Below, piece by piece: positions 25,601-37,600 of a stretch of 64,000 bases of DNA (its first letter is position 1; the number at the start of each line of letters is the position of its first letter). The stretch comes from Agrypnia vestita (Eukaryota > Arthropoda > Insecta > Trichoptera > Phryganeidae): the NCBI GenBank assembly GCA_016648135.1, contig JADDOH010023006.1, positions 1-64,000 on the forward strand, read 5' to 3'. The notes under the pieces were generated by a model that saw only the letters and a list, made by a program, of their open reading frames with translations, was not told the DNA's origin and made no database searches. The position numbers were made by a program, and so were the translations under genes.

Positions 25601-28600
25601 TGTGTAGGTATATACATGTAAGAATGCATTGTCATCGACATCAAGTCGAAGTGCAAAATTTCAGTTCAGTTGGATGACGGGAAGTGTGTTAATTTTCACT
25701 TCCAAAGATTTTTCCATGTTCAAGACCAGCAGTGAAGTTAATATAAAAGGATATAAAAAGAATGCTGCATATTTTATTATTTTTGGGACTAACTTATATA
25801 GCAAAGATTTCATGGGTAACAAACGAATTTGCACAATTTAATCAGAACCATTACAATTTACAACATTTATTTGCACTATGATTTCTAGATTGGTAGCCCA
25901 GCCCATAAGGGTGGTGTATATGGCATTGCATGGTCTGGTGATGGCAAACAGCTTCTCAGTTGTTCCGGAGACAAGACATGCCGTCTGTGGGATGTAGAGA
26001 CCAGCCAAATGGTCAGCGAGTTTGTTATGGGGACCACAGTTGATGATCAGCAGGTATAAACAAATTCTTTCTCTTTTTATTTTTGTAGAAGTGCATTCTA
26101 CAAATTGATTCCAAATTTTGAATGATATTGGTTTGACAGAAATGAGGTTTTCCGTAAGATTTCCTTCAAAATAAACTACTACTGAAATATCATATATCAA
26201 TATAGTGAAACTCGCTTAATAAATTCACTTTTAATAAGTTTTCTCGCTAAATAAGTTTAAATTCTGCGGTCCCGAAAAAGTCCCATACAAATCCCATATT
26301 TTTTTTAGGCTTAATACATTTCCCGCTTATTTTCGTTTCTCGCCTAAGTAATGAAAATTTTTATAGCCGAACTCAATTTATTCATACAAATAAATCTTCG
26401 TAATACGTTTTTCGGAAGACGAAATTTTGTTCGACATTCCTAAAAATTAAAAATGGGCGCAATAAAAATTAAGTGGTTTTGGCGGCGTCACAAATGTTCT
26501 AGCCGCTGAAAAAACCCTGTAGTGTTGGAATTGGCATTTAAAATAATATTTAAATTTATCAGGCGATTATTTACGATAATTTTTTATATAGTCGCCTAAA
26601 CGAAACTGTTTTCATTTTGGTTGTATTTCTTCGAGGAAACAATCGGCAATATTAATTACGTAATATCTCCTATCGTTTTCTAAGGCCGGCGTCACACTAG
26701 CTGTATCTTCCATCGCGTCTTTAACGCCGCTACTACGCGGATCATCGATCGTTCCGCCGGACTTACGTCAACGTAAAATCGGCGACGTCGCGCCTCATGT
26801 TTTAGATTGCAACGCGCCACGACGTCGACGCCTCATGTTTTAGATTGCAACGCGCCACATTTGACAGATTGTCCGCTCGTGTGTTTGTATTCCGCGTGGT
26901 CCGCCACGGAATATACTATGTGATTGCTAAGAGCCTGTCCAGAAGGCGCATTTTACGCGCGAGTGGACTCGCGCGTTCCAATTTATATTGTATCCAGATA
27001 TACAAATAATTGTTTTATTTCAGTAGATATTGGCGCATATGGCAAAAGTAATGACTCCACAATTTTTAAAAACTGTTTTATATAAAAACTTGTCGAAAAA
27101 ACTTTAGATATTCCAGATCCAAAGCCAATATTGCACAACTCTACCACGGACTCGCGCATAGTTAATGACTCCACAATTTTTAAAAACTGTTTTATATAAA
27201 AACTTGTCGAAAAAACTTTAGATATTCCAGATACAAAGCCAATATTGCACAACTCTACCACGGACTCGCGCATAGTTCTGGATGCAACAATGCCGCCCGA
27301 GTATCTCAACACACACGGCGCTCGCGCATATTTCACGCGAGCTGAGAGTCCCGCGCGTAGTGCGCATTTTACGCGCGAGTGAACAAACGCGCGTAAAAGG
27401 CGCGCTACGCGCGAATCCACTCGCGCATGAAACGCGTCATCCAGACAGGCTCTAAATTCGGTTGCGGATTTGACGCAACAGAAGAAACGCATAGTGTGGC
27501 GCCGGCCTTAATGAGTTAAAATTTAGATAACTTATATAATTTCTTTTAAAATTGTTTGCACATAGGTAGTGACATACCTACTTAAGTTATTTTATGGTTT
27601 CCTTCTAGTATGGTTATTAATAAAATATTTTTTGACAGTGCTAAAAAATTTTTTGATTTTGTGGTTTTTACCGTTCGTATATATACATGGCCCTTAGGTA
27701 CTATTCACATAGGTAATATTTTACAAATGTATATATTTACCTGCTTATTTTTTTTAAATGTCCTTAAATTGTCATATTATACAAACGAAAATTCAATTAA
27801 AATACAAAATTAGAAAGTGTAAATAATGTATGAAAAAATATTGAAATCACTGTTAATATGTTTTCACGCCTAATAAGTTTTTATTTGCTGGTCCCTTGAA
27901 AAACGTATTAAGAGAGTTTCACTGTATAACATTTCAGTAATATTTTTCACAAAGCAAAAAAACTATTATATTTTTTTTTCTTCTTTATTTGATTGTTAGT
28001 AATATAGTTAATTTTCTCATCTGTTCTGTAATAATTGTATTATGATTGATTGACAACTCACTCAAAAATTGTTTGAAAATTACAATTAAGAAAACAAATG
28101 CGTTTCTTCTTTGAATGTTTCTGTGCTAAAAAGTTAAATGGGATAAAGCTTTCATTGTTTTGGAGGTAGACCTCAAAACTCTATTGGTGTTTATACCCGT
28201 AAACATCAGCACAGTGAAACAATATGCGTTTTACACACGGCTTGCACATACTCATTCTATTGTCTCATAAATAAAAAGATCTTTAAGTTTTCTGAATTCC
28301 ATAATCACACATGTGAATATAAAAACACACTTGTTTTTTAGTTTTACTTGTTTAATTTTTGTGATGCCTTTCACCTCTTGATATTTGATCTCATTATCAA
28401 TCGAAGATCGATATTTCATGTCACAAAATTTAAACAAGTACATAGAAAATAAAAAGTATTTTTATTTTCATACGTGGTATACAATATAATGCTTATTTTT
28501 ATTCTAAGGTATCATGTTTGTGGCAAGGACCCCACCTTCTATCTGTGTCTTTGAGTGGTTTCATCAACTACCTGGACATTAACGATCCATCCAAGCCTCT

Positions 28601-31600
28601 CCGCATCATAAAGGGACACAACAAACCGATCACCAAGCTGGCCTTGAGCGAAGACAAGAGCAGTATCTACACTGCGAGTCACGATGGATGGGTCACCAAA
28701 TGGGACGCCAAGATAGGTAGCGTGTGTATTTAAAGTAATTTAGCTATTTTTAAAATAGGAAAGTGTAGAGTACTCACAAAATCTAATGATAATCGAATCT
28801 CAACACATCCATACGTTTCGTTTAAAATGTTTGTTTGTTTCAATACCTAAATTTTAAATGATATTATTTTTATGTTAATTTATATAGTTATGTTTTATAG
28901 AAATACACAAAGTTTATTTATAATAATGCAACCACAAAATAATTTTGCTGTGTTTGAAGAAGTAATTTTTATAGCGCCGTTTTTGAGTAAGAAACGCTTC
29001 AAGGGCGTTTTACAGGTGCAACATCCTAAAAAATGAGTTTTTAGGCTCTTCTTGAAGAGTTCCTGGTTCTCCATAGATCGCAACACTGGAGGCAGCTGAT
29101 TCCACATAGCTGGGCCCGCAAAGCTGAAAGCACGTTCCGCAAACTTGGCGGCTCCAGGTCTCCTTGGTACTACCAGCCTGCAGAGTGCCTCCGATTTAGC
29201 TGACCGCAGTGTGAGCCGTCTTTCAGTGATATTGTCTGGGATACAGAGGTCGATCAAATATTGTGGTGCTTTCCTTTGAAGATTTTTTACACCATCAGAG
29301 AGAATTTGAAATTTATCCGCTCCGGCAGGCGAAGCCAGTGTAGCTGCTTCAGCATTGAGGATATCCGCGAGAACTTTGATGCTTAAATATAAGCCTCGCC
29401 GCAGCATTCATCACTGACTGAAGACTGACATTGAAATGCTTTTCTTATTACTCATATAAACTGTCAATCTCATATATGTAAATTATGTTACAAATTTGCC
29501 TTACAAAAATAGCAGGTCAATCTTATGCAATGCTAACTCAAAATAAATGGTTTGTTGAATGAATACAGTAAAACCCCGTAAATTCGAAATTTGCTATAAT
29601 TCAAAATTTTTGAAACCCAAAGTCCAAAATGTTAATTTCATAGTAAATTAACCACTTTAATTCGAAAACCAAGGTAATTTGTAATTCGAAATAATTTTTA
29701 GTCCCTTGCGCCATAAATCAATATATTTTAGTTCAAGTAATTTGAATTTTTTCGCAAGTGGGAACAAAAATATGTCAATAGCGGGTACAATTAGTATTTG
29801 AAATGACAAAAAAAAAGAAAAAAAAAATATTGCATTTACAAAATGATTTTTTGAAATATGCAAAAATAAGAAGTTTTTCACAAAATTATTGGCTTCTGTT
29901 GTGTTTTACTATTTTTGGCGTTTTTCACAATCGCATCAGGATTTTTTTTTGTACCTAAAATTTCGAATTAACGGGGTTCTGCATAATTTGAAATGTTTTT
30001 TCGGGTCCCTTGAATTTCGAATTAACAAGGTTATACTGTAATGGATGGTGATCATCCTGAGAAGGAATGAAGACAGTTTAACCAGCAAATCATCACCCCC
30101 CCCTAGCTAAATACTAGATATATGTTTATATTTGCCTCTTGGTGCATAAAAATACGTTTTGGAACGTTTTCACTATGGTTTTATTTTTCAACTTTTCAGC
30201 TCTTTTTATTTAACGCTACTTTTAAAATATGGGGATGTATTTTAATTAATATTCTGCCACTTGATAAATGAGATATTTTAAAAATTATTTCAGTTTGGAC
30301 ATTAGGACATTGAAAATTTAACCAAACAGTTTTAAAGCAATTTTGTGAAACACTTAAAGAAATATTATTAATTTTCTTTAATTATTTTCTAGGTACCAAT
30401 GACAGAATCAACGGCACAGGCCATGGCAACCAAATAAATGGTCTGGTGTGTTCTGGAGACTCAGTATATTCATGTGGCATAGACGATACACTGAGAAAGG
30501 CAAATCAGGGTACCGAGGGTGCTGCAGGAGATTACGGCGCTGTTGCCGTGACACTCGGTTCACAGCCCAGGGCTATGGATATCTACAAGGAGAAATCTAT
30601 CGTGATCGTCACTACAGTCAAAGAGGTAATAAAATTTTAGGTAGAGTAATTTTCATATTTAAGCATAATTGTTATCATTATTAACATAATTTGTTGTTAA
30701 CATAATCAACATTGTTAACATAATTGTTAACATATTTCATTTAAAATAAAGTGAAAATGAATAGTGGATAAATCTAGTGCAAGACCTTTTCATAATATGC
30801 ATTCTGAGATAACAAGGTATTAATTGTTGTTGTTGTTCTGGTGATTCACATAGAATTGTAAGAATTAAAAGTGATACTTTTGTATATCAACATGACAAAA
30901 TATTATTATTTTTATATTTCTTTTAACAAAACAATCACATTTTAAAAGGATATTTTTGCACTCAATTTAAAAAAATATTTATCAAATGCAAATGTATCAT
31001 TTTTCATTGTAAAACGGTAACAGAAAGTCACGCAAAGATTATCTTTTGGTACATTATAGAACTAACAATCCATAAAAATACAATACATATTCTTAATTGC
31101 TTGTTGGTTGGCTTGGTTGGTAAAAGCTTGTTGATCTTGTGGTTAGGAACTGGCCTCGTGATCCAAAGGTCGCGGGTTCGAACCTCACTCCGGACTAGGA
31201 AGTTAGTCCTATTTTCATAGCACAAGCGTTTAGCTTAGTTTGAAAATAGTAAGAATATTGATGTGACACGTATTCCGTGTTCACATCTCTATTTTTTTTA
31301 AAAAAAATAAAAAAAATTAAAAAATAATAATTTAAAGGTGATAATAGTTATGCACTCAAGGTGCGATATATGTTTTCTTAATTTCATTTTTCATTTGTTT
31401 TTAGCCCCTTCTATTGGTTACCTGATTGGTTCTATATCTATGTCTTCCAATTTTTGGTGCATATTTTTTAACTTTTTTTATTTTTAACGCTTCAACAGGC
31501 TAAGAGGCCCAATTACTGAAGTCATTACATCACAAAAACACCCAGGCTTGAGTAAATCACATAGATTTATTGTGACCTCACCAGGAATCGAACCTGGACC

Positions 31601-34600
31601 CCTCGGTGTGGGAAACTAATGTCATGCCAAATGGGCTATGATGATATTTTGTTGCCATACATGGACCTAGAATTTCATTTCCAATAATCTTTGACGATAT
31701 CCATTACCTGCTTGTAGCCCCCAAAACTTAAAATACATGGGATGAAAAGGAAAAAGTTGAGAGATGACTTTAAAAAGAATTTAAAGATTTATAAAGCTTT
31801 CTCCACAAAACTATAAACTCGCTATTCTACTGTATTTAATTATCATTAGACTTTTTAAATTATGTATTATTTATTTCTGCTTGATTACAGTTAATCTTAT
31901 TAGTGGATGATAAGAAAGTGTCTTCCGTAGCTGTTTCGTATGAACCGAGTTCTGTATCGGTGAACCAACTTACTGGACACGTAGCCATTGGAGGATCTAC
32001 AGACAACAAGGTAGAAAATTAATTTATTTAAAATATTTATATAAGTCCTTAACAGATGAAAGGAAAATATCTATTATAAAAAATCGCATAAATGAAAGTT
32101 TATAAGAATATAAAATTACATGTGTTGTTTCACGTCGGCATACGTTAAACACATTAACATGCCTCTCCAACTTTGTCCATACAAACATATGTGTTATAAT
32201 ATTACTTAGCCTGTTGGTGTAGTGGTCATGACGCTCGCCCAGTGATCTAGTGGTTGATGGTTCGAGCCACATTTGAGGACACCAGCAAGTCAGTCCTATT
32301 TTTATAGCACAAGTGTTGAGCTTAGTTTGAAAATAATTGCCGGTTATTTGATTATATATATATATTGATATCATATATATTGATTATATGATATCAACAT
32401 TATCGCAAGATTGGAATCATCCCTTTGAGAAGCATTTTCGGCATTGTAATCATCATCCAGAAGGGCATGACTTCGAATCAATGAGGCAAAAACAAAGTAC
32501 ATATATGCCAGTTACAATAATAACCGGAATCAGCTAGTCCTTGATAACCATCAGTAACCACACATTTGAAACAGTGGAACAATTCACATACCTTGGTTCC
32601 ATCGTTACGTTAAAACAGACTAGACACATTTGAAAGAAAAATCTTACACCGAATATATGGACCTATTAATGACGGTCAAACATGGTGTAAAAGATACAAC
32701 ATCAATCTCTATAATCTTTACCAGGACGTCAGTGTAGTCAAGTTCATTAAGATTAACAGACTGAACAAATTATGAAATAAAACAATGAAGTTTGTTTTTT
32801 TTCCAATTATATTTGAGCACTTGTTTCACTACATGTTTCGGAAATGTCCATTTCCTTCATCAGGTGAATTAAGACTAATGTATGTGGGAGTGGTTGTCTC
32901 CACTTCTACCGAATCCACAACCCACACACCAGACATACATCAGTCTTAATTCACCTGATGAAGGAAACGGACGTTTCCGAAACATGTAGTGAAACAAGTG
33001 CTCAAATATAAGTGGGAAAAAAAACAAAGTTCATTGTTTTATTTCATAATTTGTTCATAATGGATTTCCACAAAGTTAACGCCGAAACATTCAATTAATT
33101 AACAGACTGCGCTGGCTGGGACATCTACATCGTTGGGTGATCTGGAGCCTCCAAAAAGGGTGTTGTTTAATGACCCAATGGGTAGAAGAAGTATCATAAG
33201 ACTAAAACTGCAGTGGTTAGATGGCGTCATTGTGGACTGCCGGGCCCTGGGGCAGCAAAACTGGAAAATGGCAGCCAGCGGTAGAGCAGCATGAAGGAGT
33301 TTTTTGGAGGCAGCTAAGACCCACCAAGGGTTGTAACGCTGAGGGTGGATGGATGGTTATTTGATATTAGTGATGTTAATAGTTAAGCAAAAAGCATAGA
33401 TTTTTACGAAAATATGTTGCTTGAATGGTGGAAAGTGCAAAAATCTATATTTTTTCTATTACTGTAACTATTACTACTGATTAAACAACCGGCTCTAAGA
33501 ATATTATGCGACACATATTCTGTGTTTGCATCTCCACCAGTTCCGAATGTTCTTAGGTTTTCACGGCCACTTAGAATCTTCTGGTTTGGGTCTTCTGGGG
33601 TATTATGCCGTGTCGGCCAAAAAGGTCATAATAACACTGCATAACACTGCAGGCGGCCCTCGTAGCCTAGTGGATATGACACTGGCTTCTCACACCGAGG
33701 GTTCCGGGTTCGATTCCCGGTGAGTTCACAATTAATCTATATGATTTGCTCAAGCCTGGGTGTTTTGTAATGTGTTTCGCTTCTGTAATTGGGCCTCTTG
33801 GCCTGTTGAAGCGTAAAAATTAAAATTAAAAAAAAAATTAAATGTATCCACATAAAATAATATGTAGGTGTATCAAACTTCTTTAATACCCCAGAAGATC
33901 CGCCAGTTCCGTTCTCCCTCTTCTCGTACGCCCTGTTGGGTTACTAGACAAAACTTTCTTTGCTGATTCATTATTTTGACATGACTAGCCATCTTTGATT
34001 GATTAGACCATGCTGAAATCACTGTACAGTGCATTAGCACTCTCTGCGATATATATAACATCTACTCCAGGTGTTATTATTGCAAATTAAACCGAATATT
34101 CTACACAGAATCCTTCTTTCGTCAATCCGTGCTTTGGAAGTACAAAAATAATGTGTCATTTTGAGAAAAGTAAAGTCCTACATTGGCAAGTAACACCTAT
34201 TAGTAGACATAATTCTTGCATCCCATAGCAGTAAAAAATGTAAAGATGTAAAACGTTAATTCATTTTTTTAAGTTGTTTAGATAACATTTTTGTTTAAAA
34301 AATTGTTTCCAACAAATATCAACTGTAAATGTTTATTTCAGCCACATATCCATTAAAAATACTTATTTATATTACCTTTTGTATACAAATTTATTTTACA
34401 AAAGCTGTGACCTCGGATCACATATTTTTTACATTCTCAGGTTCACATTTACACCCTAGAAGGTAATTCTCTCATTCCTGGACCTGAACTGGAGCATCTT
34501 GGCCCAATAACCGACTGCAAGTACAGCCCCGATGGAAAGTACCTCGTAGCCTGTGACGCTAACCGAAAAGTTATTCTCTACTCAACTGAAGAATATAAGG

Positions 34601-37600
34601 TAAAATAAGGCTGAATTATCAGAGATATGTACTACAATACTATCTGTGTTTTAATGCTAATATTGACTAAAAATTGTTCCGCCAATTTGCAAATAATATC
34701 ATTCGTAATTTGCCTAGCTCCACAGCCATCTTGTATGTACACTGATAACGTTTGTTCTAATAATTCCATTTCCTTCAAAAATACAATACAGTAGAACCTT
34801 GTTAATTCGAATTTCAAGGGACCTAAATAAACATTTCAAATTTTTTGAATTATGTGACTTAAAAATTTCAAAATATGTGACTTAAAATGTATTAGTTTAT
34901 GGCGCAAGGATCTAAAAATGATTTCAAATTGGGAAATATCGGGGTTAATCAACTATGAAATTAACATTTTGGGACGTGTGTGTTTTAAAAATTTTGAATT
35001 ATGATGAAATTTGAATTAACGGGTCATTTAATTAAGCCTTACTGAGTTTTTGGCTATTCTTCACATTTACTATAGATCATTATTAATAAGTTTATATTTT
35101 CAATATGCTTGTTCTTTCTTTATTTACCATTGTAAGTTTTCTTTCCTTATCCTATGCTGCTTGGATTTAAAGACGGTAAGATTTAAAAGTACTATTTTTA
35201 TAAATGTATAATTTTGAGTCACACAGAAACATTATCTAGCATATAAGTAAATACATATTGTAGTACAGAAGTATTTGAGTAGCTTGTTAATATAGTGGTC
35301 ATGACGCTCGCCTAGGTGGTTTGAGCCCCATTCCGGGACATCTATTTTCATTTAATTTAGTTAGTCCTATTTTCATGGCACAGGCTTTTAGCTTAATTTG
35401 AGAATAGTAAGAATATTTATGCGACACATATTTCGTGTTCGCGTATCTATTTTCTTTAAAAAATAAACAAAATTGGAAAACATTCATTTTGCATACCTAT
35501 CTCTAATATTAGACATACCGGAAAGTTTATTTCCATAATCATTTCAAATGTTTTTTTGGGTAATGAAAGCAGAACTTTTTTTATTAAATTCATAGAACAT
35601 CAAAAATAGATAAAAATGTTCCAAAAGATGATTAGAAAATATAGAAAAATTGTTATTATTAATGCATGTTGAATGTTTTTTTAATTCTTATATTCTAATT
35701 TCACGACGTTTTATCAATATTATACAGGGTGTACCAGAGCTAGCAGCAGTAACTTGGCCGGGAGATTCCTGACTATGTTATGAGTCTAAAATGTTCAAGC
35801 AACCAACCATCAATAGTTATGGAGATATGCAAAATCAAAGTTGGCATTTTTTTTTTCAATATTTCTGACTTATTTTTTGTAAAAAGTTGAACTATCATTA
35901 TATGTGGTAACTTATATTGATTATGAAAAATTCATTTTCTTCAATACAACTTAAATAAAATTATAAAAACTTAGTAAAAAATAACTTTTTTCAATTTTTG
36001 CAAGGCTTTTATCATTTTATTTGACTTGTATTAAAGCGAATGAATTTTTAATAATCAATATAAGTTACTGTAAAAAATATTGAAAAAAATGCAAACTTTG
36101 ATATTGCATATCTCCATAACTATTGATATTAGGCCATGGTCGCTTGAACATTTTAGACTCATAACATATGCAGGAATCTACCGGCAAAGTTTCTGCCGCT
36201 AGATCTGATACAACCTGTATATCTGGAAAAATTTATCTTATTTAATTATTTTTATGTATTTGGTTACACAGCTGGCTCATAATAAGGAATGGGGCTTCCA
36301 CACAGCACGTGTTAACTGTGTGGCGTGGTCTGACGACTCGCAGCGTGTTGCCAGTGGCTCTCTTGACACTTGTCTTATCGTGTGGAACTTGGCCCAGCCG
36401 GCCAAACACCTGCTCATCAAAAGTAAGTTTACAACACCATTTTTTTGGCTAAATAAAATTAATTATTATACTTATCCAAGATCCATTTTATATTCCAAAC
36501 ATCTTCAAATGGGATGGAAAATATATATGGACAATGAATATAATATATAAAGATTTTTTATAGGATTGTCTATACATTCTCAAAAGGGAACGTATATTGC
36601 ATGTTTGACAAAAGTTGTACTATGTATTTTTTTATTTATCTATTTACGGGAAACTAACAGCTCAAATAAAAATCAGTTTACATATGTTATTACGCACGCA
36701 ATATTTAATAGTACGGAGACCAAATTTCCACAGAATTAACAATACATATATGTTTTAATATTTAACAACAAAAACAATATACAAAAAAATCAAAAATTAA
36801 GAACAAACCAAGAGAGTCAATGAATTAAAAGGGAATCAGGAATGGGAAGGAAAGGAAAGACCTAATTTGTAAAAAGAGGAAACAAGAAGAAAAGTATAGA
36901 GAAAGAAATATGGCATAAAGATATGTGAGTAATATATCTGCATATATGTACATATACAAGGTCTGGACAAAAGAAACAAGTTGTTTAAAAAAATGTACGA
37001 TATGACCACGGTTGAGATAATCTGCACACGAACACATTTCTAATCTAATACATGGACAATTACCATTCGATATTTACCTAAAGTTTGACAAATTGTCTTT
37101 GGGTAGCTGAGTATAGCTGAAATTTTAGCTTTGCATGGTCATGCTTATAATTAGTGATGGTTAGACCATTATTTTAACTGATTATTTTCGGTACAGTTAT
37201 TTTGGATTTGTATCTGATTATATGTATCGGTGATTGATAACTAAGATATAATTGTTGTCTAGTACCAAAGTACCTGTCGAATTGCCAAAAGTCAGTTGCC
37301 AATCATCGACACAATCAAATACAAATCTCAAATAATGGTTAGTATGTCACTGGTTAAAATACAATCACTTCATATAATGTAATATACCCAATATATATTA
37401 TTTTAAGCCTTGAAAAGGATTATGTGTGCCAACATATTACTAATTGATAGTTTTCACAATGGTAGTGAATGAACATTATACATATGTATGTATAAAAGAA
37501 ATTACTCATTACATTACTTGGTTCATGTTTGGGATTTTTTTAAATACATAAATAAAACAAAGCCCTTGCAGCTTTTAATTTCATTTTTTATTAATATGTA

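Larger units (their letters stand above)
26203..27924. mobile_element. pogo-like element hosting two nested MITEs
   Basis: Termini TAGTGAAACTCGCTTAATAA / CAGTGAAACTCTCTTAATAC, TA duplications at 26201-26202 and 27925-27926. Non-coding. Interrupted by 26682-27509. Lies in flr intron 6. Confidence 0.7.
32764..33097. mobile_element. Inverted-repeat retrozyme/Penelope-like element with two hammerhead motifs
   Basis: 334 bp flanked by a 12-bp target duplication ATTAACAGACTG (32752-32763 and 33098-33109). The duplication splits the frame of an older LINE fragment; joining the flanks restores [11 protein letters not shown]. Arms 32764 to about 32875 and about 32945-33057 are inverted copies (AACAAATTATG to AATTTGTT). 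A spacer rich in CCAC lies between them, and a 40-bp tail (33058-33097) follows only the right arm. Each arm contains a hammerhead fold. There is no coding capacity. Confidence 0.8.
32420..33360 (+). mobile_element. Non-LTR retrotransposon 3' fragment interrupted by the hammerhead element
   Basis: Before the insertion, translated pieces read [13 protein letters not shown] and [12 protein letters not shown] and reach KINRL. After it they read [10 protein letters not shown], then a decayed tail with [14 protein letters not shown] and [15 protein letters not shown] segments (33110-33360). This is the C-terminal end of a LINE reverse transcriptase (RTE/BovB-like style); no intact frame remains. 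Confidence 0.65.

Noticed and set aside
33652..33720. Possible tRNA gene (A box and GGTTCGATTCC B box)
   Set aside because: No acceptor-stem pairing; the same unit with the same body recurs at many places on both strands, so it is a SINE head.
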